Positions 42,122 to 50,126 of a stretch of DNA of 64,000 bases are shown piece after piece. This stretch comes from DATLLN01 sp963720885. Lineage in GTDB: Bacteria > Actinomycetota > Thermoleophilia > Gaiellales > JAICJC01. Each line of letters begins with the position of its first letter. Positions within the stretch are counted from its first letter, which is position 1. Position numbers and translations under genes: made by a program. The stretch is taken from assembly GCA_963720885.1 (NCBI GenBank), contig CAVRGW010000006.1, positions 496,001 through 560,000 of the forward strand, written 5' to 3'. The notes beneath the pieces were generated by a model, which saw nothing but the letters and a program-made list of their open reading frames with translations, was not told the DNA's origin and searched no databases.

Positions 42122-42795
42122 CGACGCTCGAGCCGCTGGTCGACCGGACGGTCGCCGACCGCGTCGCGGAGCGCATCCGCGAGGCGATCCACGACGGCTC
42201 GTACTCACCGGGCACCCGCCTGGTGGAGCGGTCGGTCGCCAGCGAGCTGGGGGTGTCGCACATCCCGGTGCGCGAGGCGCTCGCCCGACTGGCCGACGAG
42301 GGCCTGGTCGACCGCCTGCCGCGGCGGGGCGCGCGGGTCGCCGAGCTGACGCGCCAGGAGCTGGACGAGATCTCGTCGCTGCGGATCGTGCTCGAGCAGC
42401 TGGTCGCGCGGCGCGCCCAGGAGCGGATGACGGCCGATGCCGAGCTGGAGCTACGGGCGATCGCCGACCGGATGCTCCAGGCCGCCGCCGACGGCGACGT
42501 CGACCTGCTGGTGAACCTCGACCAGCGCTTCCACGAGCGGCTGTGGGAGCTGGCCGACCACGAGCTCCTGAACGAGCTGGCCGCCCAGGTGCGGGGCCGG
42601 ATCGTCGCCTTCCTGCGGGCCGCCGCGCGCGCCCTGCCGCCGGAGGGACTGCGCGAGCACGCCCGCACGCACACGGCGCTGGTGGCGGCGATCGCCGACG
42701 GCACGCCTGCCATGGCCCAGCGCGAGATGGCACGTCACATCCAGGTGGCCGCCGACCGGGTGCGCCCCACGCTGACCGACGGTGCCGGCGGATGA
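42118..42795 (+). CDS. GntR family regulator, FCD (FadR-type) domain
   Basis: The 225-residue protein has an N-terminal GntR winged helix (RIREAIHDGSYSPGTRLVERSVASELGVSHIPVREALARLADEGLV) and a C-terminal helical FCD ligand domain with conserved metal-binding residues (NLDQRFHERLWELADHELL, HTALVAAI). It is a paralogue of the regulator at 46106, with almost identical recognition helix (LGVSHIPVREAL). Both may bind the shared GCTATAGC operators. It is translationally coupled inside the importer operon. Confidence 0.9.
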   Translation: MTTLEPLVDRTVADRVAERIREAIHDGSYSPGTRLVERSVASELGVSHIPVREALARLADEGLVDRLPRRGARVAELTRQELDEISSLRIVLEQLVARRAQERMTADAELELRAIADRMLQAAADGDVDLLVNLDQRFHERLWELADHELLNELAAQVRGRIVAFLRAAARALPPEGLREHARTHTALVAAIADGTPAMAQREMARHIQVAADRVRPTLTDGAGG

Positions 42796-43763
42796 GCGGC
42801 GCCCTGGTCGCGATCACCGACTCCGACCTACCCTCGAACCACATCGAGGAGGAGCTGCTGGAGGGCGCCGGGCTGCGCGCGCTGCGCGCGGACTGCACGA
42901 CCGAGGACGAGGTGATCGAGCGCTGCCAGGGCGCGGACGCGCTGATCGTCCAGTGGGTGACGGTCGGCGAGCGCGCGCTGGACGCCCTCCCGACCGTGCG
43001 CTTCATCAGCCGGCTGGGCATCGGTTACGACATGATCGACGTCGATGCCGCCACGGCACACGGAGTCGCCGTCGCCAACACCCCGGACTACTGCATCGAC
43101 GAGGTCGTCTGCCACACTCTGGCGCTGATCCTCGACCGGCTGCGCAGCATCAGCACGCTCGACCGGGCGGTGCGCGAGGGGCGGTGGGCGGCGGTCGCCG
43201 ACGCGCCGCGCGCGGTGCGCCCGCATGCCACCACGATTGCCGTGATCGGCTACGGCCGGATCGGGTCGCGAGTCGGCGCGGCGCTGCGCGCGATCGGCTT
43301 TCAGGTGCTGGTGCACGACCCGCTGGTCGATCCCGAGCGGATCGTCGCCGACGGCCTGCAGCCGGCGGAGCTGGACACTGCCCTGGCCGCGGCCGATTGC
43401 GTCACCCTGCACGCCCCGCTGACACCCGCGACGAATCACATGATCGACCGGGCCGCGCTGGCGCTGATGCGCGAGGGCGCGGTGCTGGTCAACACCTGCC
43501 GCGGCGGCCTGGTCGACGAGGCGGCCCTGGCCGACGCGCTGACGTCGGGGCGGCCGGCGGCGGCGGCGCTGGACGTGTTCGAGCGCGAGCCGCTACCGGC
43601 GGACAGCCCGCTGCGGTCGCTGTCCGGCGTCACGCTCACCCCGCACGCGGCGTGGTACTCACCGCAGGCGCTGCGCGACCTGCCGGTGTTCGCCACCCGG
43701 CAGGCGATCGATTTCCTGGCCGGGCGCCCGGTCCCGTCAATCGTCAACCCGGTGGAGGTCTGA
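42792..43763 (+). CDS. D-isomer-specific 2-hydroxyacid dehydrogenase (CtBP-like)
   Basis: The 323-residue NAD-dependent dehydrogenase has FISRLGIGYDMIDVDAA and the Rossmann GYGRIGSRVG at about 155. VNTCRGGLVDEAAL, the catalytic Glu in DVFEREPLP and TPHAAWYS containing the catalytic His complete the set. It interconverts a 2-keto acid and a D-2-hydroxy acid. In this operon it may reduce or oxidise a sugar-derived acid. ATGA overlap with the GntR gene. Confidence 0.9.
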   Translation: MSGALVAITDSDLPSNHIEEELLEGAGLRALRADCTTEDEVIERCQGADALIVQWVTVGERALDALPTVRFISRLGIGYDMIDVDAATAHGVAVANTPDYCIDEVVCHTLALILDRLRSISTLDRAVREGRWAAVADAPRAVRPHATTIAVIGYGRIGSRVGAALRAIGFQVLVHDPLVDPERIVADGLQPAELDTALAAADCVTLHAPLTPATNHMIDRAALALMREGAVLVNTCRGGLVDEAALADALTSGRPAAAALDVFEREPLPADSPLRSLSGVTLTPHAAWYSPQALRDLPVFATRQAIDFLAGRPVPSIVNPVEV

Positions 43764-43767
43764 CCGC

Positions 43768-44052
43768 ATGGAGTTTCTCGTCCGTATCGACGTCCACATA
43801 CCGCCGGACATGCCGGCGGACGAGCGCACGCGGCTGCTCCAGCTCGAGTCCGCCCGGGGGAAGGAACTGATCGGCGAAGGCACGCTGGCCCGCATCTGGC
43901 GGATCCCAGGACGCCAGTCGAACTGGTCGCTGTACAAGGCCGAGGACGCGAACGCGGTGCACGCGGCGGTCACGTCGCTGCCGCTGTGGCCCTACATGGA
44001 CGTGCAGGTCGAGCCACTGGCGACGCACCCGCTCGAGGGAGGGCTTCGGTGA
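43768..44052 (+). CDS. Muconolactone delta-isomerase-like small protein
   Basis: The 94-residue protein fits the muconolactone-isomerase family (PF02426): MEFLVRIDVHIPPDMPADE, GTLARIWRIPGRQSNWSLYKAEDANAVHAAVTSLPLWPYMDVQVEPLATHP. Characterised members isomerise muconolactone in the beta-ketoadipate pathway, but many small homologues sit in sugar clusters and may be lactone isomerases or mutarotase-like proteins. Five bases separate it from the previous stop. It is coupled to the next SDR by GTGA. Confidence 0.82.
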   Translation: MEFLVRIDVHIPPDMPADERTRLLQLESARGKELIGEGTLARIWRIPGRQSNWSLYKAEDANAVHAAVTSLPLWPYMDVQVEPLATHPLEGGLR

Positions 44053-44807
44053 AGCTGGACGGACGGACATGCATCGTCACCGGCGCCGGCCGCGGGATTG
44101 GCGAGGCGATCACCCACCGGTTCGCGGACGAGGGCGCCACGGTGGCGGTGCTCGACCTCGATCTGGATGCCGCCCGGGGCGTCGCCGCCGTGGCCAACGG
44201 CAGCGCCCACCGCTGCGACGTCTCCGACCGGGCCTCGGTCGAGGCGGCGGTGGCCGAGGTACTCGATACGCACGGCCGCGTCGACGTGCTGGTCAACAAC
44301 GCCGGGGTCGCGCTGGCCGGCCCGTCCGAGACCTTCTCGGACGCCGACTGGGACGCGTCGATCGGCATCATGCAGACCGGCGTCTTCCTGTGCAGCCAGG
44401 TGGTCGGCCGCCACATGATCGAGCGGAACACGGGCACGATCGTCAACATCAGCTCGATCAACGCCTGGGAGGCGTTCCCGATGCGGCTTGCCTACTGCGC
44501 CGCCAAGGCCGCGGTGGTCGCCATGACCGAGGTGTTGGCGATCGAGTGGGCCGACCGCGGGATCCGGGTCAACGCCGTCGCGCCCGGCGTCACCCGCACC
44601 GCCCTCGTCCAGAAGGGAATCGACGAGGGCGTGGTCGATGTGGTGCGCTACCAGGCGCGGACGCCGATGCACCGCTTCGGCGAGCCCGACGAGATCGCCC
44701 GAGCCGTGCTCTGGCTCGCCAACGGCGAGGACAGCTCGTTCGTCACCGGGACGACGCTGACCGTCGACGGCGGCTGGACCGCGCAGGGCTGGATCATCCG
44801 CGACTGA
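44049..44807 (+). CDS. Short-chain dehydrogenase/reductase
   Basis: This 252-residue SDR has TGAGRGIG at about 11-18, VNNAGVALAG, NISSINAW and the YxxxK motif YCAAK, ending TLTVDGGWT. It shares the IMQTGVF-type helix with the SDRs at 36737 and 49352. It lies upstream of, and overlaps by one base (TGATG), the mutarotase-like gene at 44807. It is one of three SDR-mutarotase pairs in the island. Confidence 0.88.
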   Translation: MKLDGRTCIVTGAGRGIGEAITHRFADEGATVAVLDLDLDAARGVAAVANGSAHRCDVSDRASVEAAVAEVLDTHGRVDVLVNNAGVALAGPSETFSDADWDASIGIMQTGVFLCSQVVGRHMIERNTGTIVNISSINAWEAFPMRLAYCAAKAAVVAMTEVLAIEWADRGIRVNAVAPGVTRTALVQKGIDEGVVDVVRYQARTPMHRFGEPDEIARAVLWLANGEDSSFVTGTTLTVDGGWTAQGWIIRD

Positions 44808-45688
44808 TGGCGCTCCGCGACGAGCGGCGGAACGGGCTGGACGGGATCGTCCTCGAGAGCGACGAGGTCAGCCTGTCCGTGTTCCCGGCGGCCGGCGGCA
44901 AGATCATGGACCTGATCCACCGGCCCAGCGGCCGCAACCTGCTGTGGCACAACCCGCGGATCGGGCTGGCGAAGACCAACCCGGGGGCGACCTTCGACGA
45001 CGTCTGGTGCGGCGGCTGGGACGAGATCTTCCCGACCGACCCGCCGTGCGCCGACGCGATCAACAGCTACCACGACCACGGCGACCTGTGGATCGGGCCG
45101 TGGAGCGCCACGCCCGACGGCGAGAACGCGCTGGTGCTCGAGCGGGCCAGCGCCTCGTTGCCCTGCGTGATGACGAAGCGGCTCGAGGTGGTGGGTGACG
45201 CCGTCCACGTCTCCTACCGATTGGTCAACACCGGCTACGCCGCGTTCGATTACATGTGGGACATCCACATGGCCCACGCCATCCGCCCGGGCTCGCGAAT
45301 TGAGGTGCCGGGCAGCCCGGAGTGGTTCCCGGAGGAGCCGTTCCCCGGCCGCGCCGGCCAGTCCGGGGTCGACCTGATGACGACGCCGGAGCCCCAGCAG
45401 GCATTCACCGAGTGGCTGTGGTCGCAACCGGACGACGGCCTCGTCGCGGTGCACCACCCGGACGGCAGCGGCATCTCGATCGCCTACGACACGGCCGCAT
45501 TCCCGTACCTCTGGCTGTGGGGCGTCTACGGCGGCTGGCGCGGGCACTACGTGCTGCTGACGGAGCCGTGCACGAGCCGTCCGGGCAGCCTGGTCGAGAA
45601 CGTCGAGCGCGGCACCGCGGCCAGGATGGATACGGGCCATGCCCTGGAGACCGAGGTCGCGATCCGCGTGGCCGGCCCCCAGGGTTGA
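44807..45688 (+). CDS. Aldose 1-epimerase-like (DUF4432-like) protein
   Basis: The 293-residue protein belongs to the galactose-mutarotase superfamily. It has ASEVSLSVFPAAGGKIMDLIHRPSGRNLLW-type opening, GGWDEIFP near residue 69, and a central DYMWDIHMAHAIRP with a possible catalytic His. The family interconverts sugar anomers; a DUF4432-like assignment is my best guess. It is paired with the upstream SDR by a TGATG overlap. Paralogues are at 46827 and 58632. The stop lies at the -35 of promoter C. Confidence 0.78.
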   Translation: MALRDERRNGLDGIVLESDEVSLSVFPAAGGKIMDLIHRPSGRNLLWHNPRIGLAKTNPGATFDDVWCGGWDEIFPTDPPCADAINSYHDHGDLWIGPWSATPDGENALVLERASASLPCVMTKRLEVVGDAVHVSYRLVNTGYAAFDYMWDIHMAHAIRPGSRIEVPGSPEWFPEEPFPGRAGQSGVDLMTTPEPQQAFTEWLWSQPDDGLVAVHHPDGSGISIAYDTAAFPYLWLWGVYGGWRGHYVLLTEPCTSRPGSLVENVERGTAARMDTGHALETEVAIRVAGPQG

Positions 45689-45713
45689 CATGCTAGATGC
45701 TATAGCTTTTACT
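45685..45713 (+). promoter_or_regulatory. GntR-regulated promoter, site C
   Basis: TTGACA (45685-45690), a 17-bp spacer and TTTACT (45708-45713). The spacer contains ATGCTATAGCTT (45697-45708), one arm imperfect. It matches site B in geometry, but its downstream gene is an SDR remnant. It may be a relict, or read through into another unit. Confidence 0.7.
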
Positions 45714-45769
45714 CCCCGCACGGTCGGCGAACGAGCCCGGCCACACCACACGGAGGAAAGCGCCGGCCG

Positions 45770-46054
45770 GTGGTCGACACGAACCTGACCGGCGCCTTCC
45801 TGATGGCGCAGCTCGCCGCCCGCAGCATGGCGGCTGCAGGCGGCGGCGCGATCGTCCTCGACGAGTCCGGCGGCGACGGGCCGTTCGCGGCCGACAACGC
45901 GTCGAAGGCGGCGCTGCTCGGCCTCAACCGAACGATGGCGCTCGAGCTGGCCGAGCACGGCATCCGCTCGAACTGCGTCAGCTCCGGATTCACGGACACC
46001 GAGATGACCGAGAGGGCGGTCGGCCCGGAGATGATGAGCTACCTGGCGGGCTGA
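45770..46054 (+). pseudogene. SDR remnant lacking the Rossmann N-terminus and active-site Tyr
   Basis: About 94 codons remain of an SDR: VVDTNLTGAFLMAQLAARSM, then IVLDESGG, DNASKAALLG, and GIRSNCVSSGFTDTEMTERAVG, ending at MMSYLAG. The N-terminal 80-90 residues with the cofactor motif are missing and the C-terminal 40-50 are lost. The YNASK motif reads DNASK, a Tyr-to-Asp change. From 46051 another frame encodes LTSNWFILETLPEH and a stop, perhaps debris of a different gene. It lies 57 bp downstream of promoter C. Confidence 0.75.
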
Positions 46055-46105
46055 CGTCGAACTGGTTCATCCTGGAGACGCTGCCGGAGCACTGACCGCG
46101 GGCGG

Positions 46106-46789
46106 TCACCCGTCGGCTGCGCCCCAGGTGTGCTGGTCGGCAATCCGGCGGGTGGCCGTCTCGACGTGCTGCTTCATCGCTCGCGCTGCGGCCGCCTGGT
46201 CGCCGCCGGCGATCACATCGAGCAGCCGCTGGTGGCTCGCGGCGTGCTCCAGCACTTCCTCCGGCGCCAGCGAAGCGGCGGCGGCGCGGAAGAAGTGGTT
46301 GGTGCGTCCGCGAAGCTGGGCCACCACCTCGAGCAGCAGCTGGTGGTCGGCCAGGCGCCACAGCTCCTCGTGGAACTCGTGGTCGCAGTCGTGCAGCACC
46401 TCCAGATCACCCGCATTCGCCGCGGCGGTCATCCGGTCGACGATGGCCTGAAGGCGCACGCCGGCGTCCATCGTCCAGAGCGCCTGGACGCGCTTGACGA
46501 CCAGCTGCTCGAGCACCACGCGTAGGCTGGAGACCTCCTCCAGCGACCGCTGCGTGAGCAGAGCGACACGGGCGCCTCGGCGGGGCAGCCGCTCGACCAG
46601 CCCCTCCTCCTCGAGCCGGGTGAGCGCCTCGCGCACGGGGATGTGGCTGACGCCCAGCTGCGTGGAGATCTGCCGCTCGACCAGCCGATCGCCGGGGTGG
46701 TACGACCCCGAGCGGATGGCTGCACGCAACCGCCCGGCCACGGCGTCCGGCAGGCTCTGGTCGGGAAGCGGTTCCAGGAAGGCCTCCAC
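46106..46789 (-). CDS. GntR family regulator, FCD (FadR-type) domain
   Basis: The 227-residue protein is a paralogue of the GntR protein at 42118: RLRAAIRSGSYHPGDRLVERQISTQLGVSHIPVREALTRLEEEGLVERLPRRGARVALLT, then the FCD domain with HDCDHEFHEELWRLADHQLL. GTG start, 7 nt after the TTTACT of promoter D, so it is probably autoregulated. It is divergent from the mutarotase-like gene at 46827. A TGACCGC/GCGGTCA palindrome (46093-46108) overlaps its stop. Confidence 0.9.
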   Translation of the reverse strand: MEAFLEPLPDQSLPDAVAGRLRAAIRSGSYHPGDRLVERQISTQLGVSHIPVREALTRLEEEGLVERLPRRGARVALLTQRSLEEVSSLRVVLEQLVVKRVQALWTMDAGVRLQAIVDRMTAAANAGDLEVLHDCDHEFHEELWRLADHQLLLEVVAQLRGRTNHFFRAAAASLAPEEVLEHAASHQRLLDVIAGGDQAAAARAMKQHVETATRRIADQHTWGAADG

Positions 46790-46796
46790 ACGGACA

Positions 46797-46825
46797 AGTA
46801 AACGCTATAGCATCTACCCGGTCAA
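46797..46825 (-). promoter_or_regulatory. GntR-regulated promoter, site D (divergent)
   Basis: On the minus strand TTGACC, 17 bp and TTTACT (46825-46797), with ATGCTATAGCGT (46814-46803 on the minus strand) in the spacer. It drives the GntR gene and lies between it and the divergent mutarotase-like gene. Sites B, C and D share TAGATGCTATAGCGTTTACT almost completely. Confidence 0.72.
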
Positions 46826-46826
46826 G

Positions 46827-47804
46827 ATGGATCTGCGCACCGGACAGCGCCACGGCTGGGAGGCCGTCACCCTCGAGGACGACGGCCTCAGCGTCACCGT
46901 GCTCCCCGGCAAGGGGGCGGAGGTGACGTCGCTCGTACATCGGGCCAGCGGGGTCGACGTGCTGTTCTCGGCCCCCTGGGGCCTGCAGCCGCCCGGGTCG
47001 CCACCACGCGAGGGCTCTGACGGCGCGCCGTTCCTGGAGAACTACGCCGGGGGCTGGCAGGAGCTGTTCCCCACCGCGGGCGATCCCTGCGAGCACCGCG
47101 GCCGCTCGCTGCCGTTCCACGGCGAGGTGGCGACGGTGCCCTGGCAATGGCGCGCGCTCGACGACGGCGGGCTGGGGCTGTCGGTGGACTGCCCGATCTC
47201 GCCGCTGCGGCTGGAGCGGGAGATGCGCGTCACCGGAGGCGTGCTGCGCGTCGAGGGGACAGCGACCAACCTGTCGGGCGAGCCGGAGGAGATCGTCTGG
47301 GGCCATCATCTGGTGCTCGGCCCGCCGCTGATCGCCGCCGGCGCGCGGTTCCTGACGTCCGCCCGGACGATCATGACGATCCCCGAGATGTGGGAGGACA
47401 CGGCCCGGCTGGAACCGGGCCAGCGCAGCAGCTGGCCGCAGGCGAAGCTTCGCGGCGGCGGCGAGGTCGACCTCTCGGAGATCCCCGGCGAGCAGACGCA
47501 GAGCCATGACGACGTCTACCTGACCGATCTCGACGGCGGGTGGGCCGAGGTCGTGAACGACGCCCTCGACCTGCGCGTCCGCCTGGACTGGGATCCGGCT
47601 GTGTTCCGCTGGATCATCTCCTGGCAGCCGTTCGGCGGGGCCCGGTCGATGCCGCTGGCCGGCGCCTACGCACTGGGCGTCGAGCCGTGGGTCAGCGGCG
47701 GCGACCTGGCCGCCGCGGCGGCCGCCGGCGAGGCGCACGTGCTCGAGCCGAGCGGCAGGCTGTCGACCGCCGTCACCGTGACGATCGGGCCGGCCGGTGG
47801 CTGA
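46827..47804 (+). CDS. Aldose 1-epimerase-like (DUF4432-like) protein
   Basis: The 325-residue mutarotase-superfamily protein has DGLSVTVLPGKGAEVTSLVHRASGVDVLF and GGWQELFP at about residue 72, corresponding to GGWDEIFP in the paralogue at 44807. GHHLVLGPPLIAAGARF contributes candidate histidines. The DVYLTDLDGGW segment is near the C-terminus. It overlaps the following SDR by 8 bp (GTG at 47797) and so forms an SDR-mutarotase pair in the opposite gene order to 44049-44807. Confidence 0.78.
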   Translation: MDLRTGQRHGWEAVTLEDDGLSVTVLPGKGAEVTSLVHRASGVDVLFSAPWGLQPPGSPPREGSDGAPFLENYAGGWQELFPTAGDPCEHRGRSLPFHGEVATVPWQWRALDDGGLGLSVDCPISPLRLEREMRVTGGVLRVEGTATNLSGEPEEIVWGHHLVLGPPLIAAGARFLTSARTIMTIPEMWEDTARLEPGQRSSWPQAKLRGGGEVDLSEIPGEQTQSHDDVYLTDLDGGWAEVVNDALDLRVRLDWDPAVFRWIISWQPFGGARSMPLAGAYALGVEPWVSGGDLAAAAAAGEAHVLEPSGRLSTAVTVTIGPAGG

Positions 47805-48528
47805 GCACGTGATCATCACCGGCGCCGCGAGCGGGATCGGCAGGGCGACCGCGCGCCGGCTGCTCACCAACGGTCGCCCCGTGCTCGCCGTCGATCGTGA
47901 CGCGGAGGGGCTGGAGGCGCTGGCGGCCGAGGGCGCCGAGACGCTGACGGCAGACGTCACGGACGCCGCCGACCGGCGGCGGATCGCCGGTGCGGTCAAG
48001 CCCGCCGGCCTGGTCAACGCCGCCGGCGTGATCCGCCTGCTGCCGATCGACGACGTGGCGGAGGACGACTGGGATGCGGTGATGGCCGTCAACGCCCGAG
48101 CATTGTTCTTTCTCACCCAGGAGGTGGGCAGGCGGCTGGGCGAGGGCGGGGCCGTGGTCAACGTCGCCTCGGGCGCGGGCAAGACCGGCAGCACGGTGGA
48201 GGCGGCCGTCTACTCGGCGAGCAAGGCCGCCGTTCTCAGCATGACGCGGACGTTCGCCCACGCCTGGGCGAAGCGCGGCGTCCGGGTCAACGCCGTGTGC
48301 CCCGGCGTGATCGAGACGCCGATGAACGACGTCGTCCTCGAGGGCATCGCAGCAGCACGCGGCATCGACCGCGGCGAGGTCGAGCGCGCGCGGGCGGCGG
48401 CCATCCCGATGGGTCGCACAGCGCCGCCCGAGGAGGTGGCGTCGGTGATCGCCTTCCTGCTCTCCGCCGACGCCTCGTACATGACCGGTCAGGGCGTGAA
48501 CGTGACGGGCGGCATGATCACGTACTAG
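47797..48528 (+). CDS. Short-chain dehydrogenase/reductase
   Basis: This 243-residue SDR has TGAASGIG at about 9-16, VNAAGVI, VNVASGAGKT and the YxxxK motif YSASK, ending NVTGGMITY. The GTG start lies 8 bp inside the mutarotase-like gene, so translation is coupled. Unlike the typical VDGG end it has VTGG. The substrate is probably the same sugar as its partner handles. Confidence 0.87.
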   Translation: MAEHVIITGAASGIGRATARRLLTNGRPVLAVDRDAEGLEALAAEGAETLTADVTDAADRRRIAGAVKPAGLVNAAGVIRLLPIDDVAEDDWDAVMAVNARALFFLTQEVGRRLGEGGAVVNVASGAGKTGSTVEAAVYSASKAAVLSMTRTFAHAWAKRGVRVNAVCPGVIETPMNDVVLEGIAAARGIDRGEVERARAAAIPMGRTAPPEEVASVIAFLLSADASYMTGQGVNVTGGMITY

Positions 48529-48592
48529 CGCGGGGGCCAGGTTGACCCCCCGGTGGGCGACGTGATAGACACTTCCACACAGACGAAACACG

Positions 48593-48607
48593 TTTCATAT
48601 ATCGAAA
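48593..48607 (+). promoter_or_regulatory. Putative IclR operator
   Basis: TTTCATATATCGAAA lies directly upstream of the TTG start at 48609, and GAAACACGTTTC (48585-48596) overlaps its 5' side, giving three GAAA/TTTC half-sites. The first IclR gene has TTTCATATCGTGAAA in the same relative place (23987). Confidence 0.5.
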
Positions 48608-48608
48608 G

Positions 48609-49355
48609 TTGAGCCCGCGCACCCAGATCCAGTCCGTCCACCGCGCCGCCACCGTCCTCGAGCTGGTGGCCGGCAACGGCGGCATGCGCGCGTCGCAGAT
48701 CGCCACGCGGCTGGACGTCCCGCTGCCCACCGTGTTCCACCTGCTGAGCACGCTGACCGACGTCGGCCTGCTGGACAAGCTCGACGACCGCCGCTACCAG
48801 CTGGGCCCCATGACCGGCCTGCTGGCGGAGGCATACGCGGCCCAGGTGTCGGCGCCCGAGCACCTGCATGCGCGCCTCCAGGAGATGGCCGAGCGCACCG
48901 GCGAGACGGCCTATCTGTCGGCGTGGCGGCGGGGCGACGCGACGCTGCTCTCGATCGTCGAGGGCCGGCGCGCCGTGCGGGTGTCGGGACTCCACCTGGG
49001 CTACTCCGGCGCCACCCACGCCCGGGCGTCGGGGAAGGTGCTGCTGACGTTCAGCGGCCCCACGGCGCTCGACGAGTACCTGGAGCACCACGACCTGACG
49101 AACCCGCCGACGTCCCCCAAGGCACTGCGCGCGGTGATCGAGCGAACGCGCCACGACGGCTACGCGGTCGACGAGGAGGAGTTCGCCGAAGGCGTGTCGT
49201 GCGTGGCGGCGCCGATCACCGACGGCCGCATGGCCATGGGCATCTCGGCGCCGTCGGAGCGGTTCCGCGAGAACCGCGAGGAGCTGATCGAGCTGGTGCT
49301 CGAGATCACCTCGAAGACCATCCAACCCAGCAGCGTGATCGGAGGTGTCCGGTGA
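48609..49355 (+). CDS. IclR family transcriptional regulator
   Basis: The 248-residue paralogue of the regulator at 23996 has the HTH SVHRAATVLELVAGNGGMRASQIATRL and a ligand domain with YLSAWRRGDATLLSIVEGRRAVRV, HARASGKVLLTF and EEFAEGVSCVAAPI. The TTG start is fixed by the operator just before it and by the alignment. There is no Shine-Dalgarno sequence. The stop overlaps the SDR at 49352 as GTGA, so it probably controls the 49352-55589 operon. Confidence 0.88.
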   Translation: MSPRTQIQSVHRAATVLELVAGNGGMRASQIATRLDVPLPTVFHLLSTLTDVGLLDKLDDRRYQLGPMTGLLAEAYAAQVSAPEHLHARLQEMAERTGETAYLSAWRRGDATLLSIVEGRRAVRVSGLHLGYSGATHARASGKVLLTFSGPTALDEYLEHHDLTNPPTSPKALRAVIERTRHDGYAVDEEEFAEGVSCVAAPITDGRMAMGISAPSERFRENREELIELVLEITSKTIQPSSVIGGVR

Positions 49356-50122
49356 GCGGAGTACTCGAAGGCAAGGTCGCACTGGTGACGGGTGCGGGCA
49401 CCGGCCTGGGCCGGGGTATCGCCCAGGCGCTGGCCGAGGCCGGCGCCGACGTCGCCGTGGCCGAGATCAACGGCGAGTCCGGCGAGGTCGCCGCCAGGGA
49501 GCTGGCCGAGACCGGCGTCCGCGCGAAGGCGTACGAGACGGACGTGGCGAAGAGCGACCAGGTCGAGCGGGCGTTCGCGTCCTGCGTCGCCGACCTCGGG
49601 CGGCTCGACATCGCCGTCAACAACGCCGGCATCAGCCGGGTCGGGCCGCACACACAGGACGTCACCGACGAGGACTGGGCGGACTCGATCGCCGTCATGC
49701 AGTCCGGAGTCTTCTACTGCATGCGGGCCGCGGGCCGGATCATGATCGACCAGGGCTCCGGCTCGGTGATCAACATCTCGTCGATCCGCGGCTACTCGCC
49801 GAACCCGGGCCGGATGACCTACTGCGCGCCCAAGGCGGCCGTGATCATGATGACCAAGATCGCCGCCGGCGAGTGGGCGCAGTTCGGCGTCCGCGCGAAC
49901 GCCATCGCGCCGGGCGTGCTGCGCACGCCGATGTGGGACGCCGACGTCGAGCGCGGCGCCATCGACGAGGGTTTCTACCTGGACATGGTGCCGGCCAAGC
50001 GGCTGGGCATGCCCTCCGAGGTCGGTGCGCTCGCGGTCTATCTGGGCTCGGACGACGCGTCGTACGTCAACGGCTCGATCATCCCCATCGACGGCGCGCT
50101 GACGGCGATCCCCGCCGGCTGA
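49352..50122 (+). CDS. Short-chain dehydrogenase/reductase
   Basis: This 256-residue SDR has TGAGTGLG at about 14-21, VNNAGISRVG, NISSIRGYS and the YxxxK motif YCAPK, then GVLRTPMWDADVERG. It is the closest relative of the SDR at 36737 (same YCAPKAAV and TPMWDAD motifs), although that one is in a different operon. The C-terminus IIPIDGALTA departs slightly from VDGG. It is the first enzyme of a long colinear operon that runs to 55589. Confidence 0.88.
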   Translation: MSGVLEGKVALVTGAGTGLGRGIAQALAEAGADVAVAEINGESGEVAARELAETGVRAKAYETDVAKSDQVERAFASCVADLGRLDIAVNNAGISRVGPHTQDVTDEDWADSIAVMQSGVFYCMRAAGRIMIDQGSGSVINISSIRGYSPNPGRMTYCAPKAAVIMMTKIAAGEWAQFGVRANAIAPGVLRTPMWDADVERGAIDEGFYLDMVPAKRLGMPSEVGALAVYLGSDDASYVNGSIIPIDGALTAIPAG

Positions 50123-50126
50123 GCCG

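Noticed and set aside
46093..46108. TGACCGC/GCGGTCA palindrome overlapping the GntR stop
   Set aside because: The loop would be only 2 nt and no U-tract follows; noted in the gene entry but not called a terminator.
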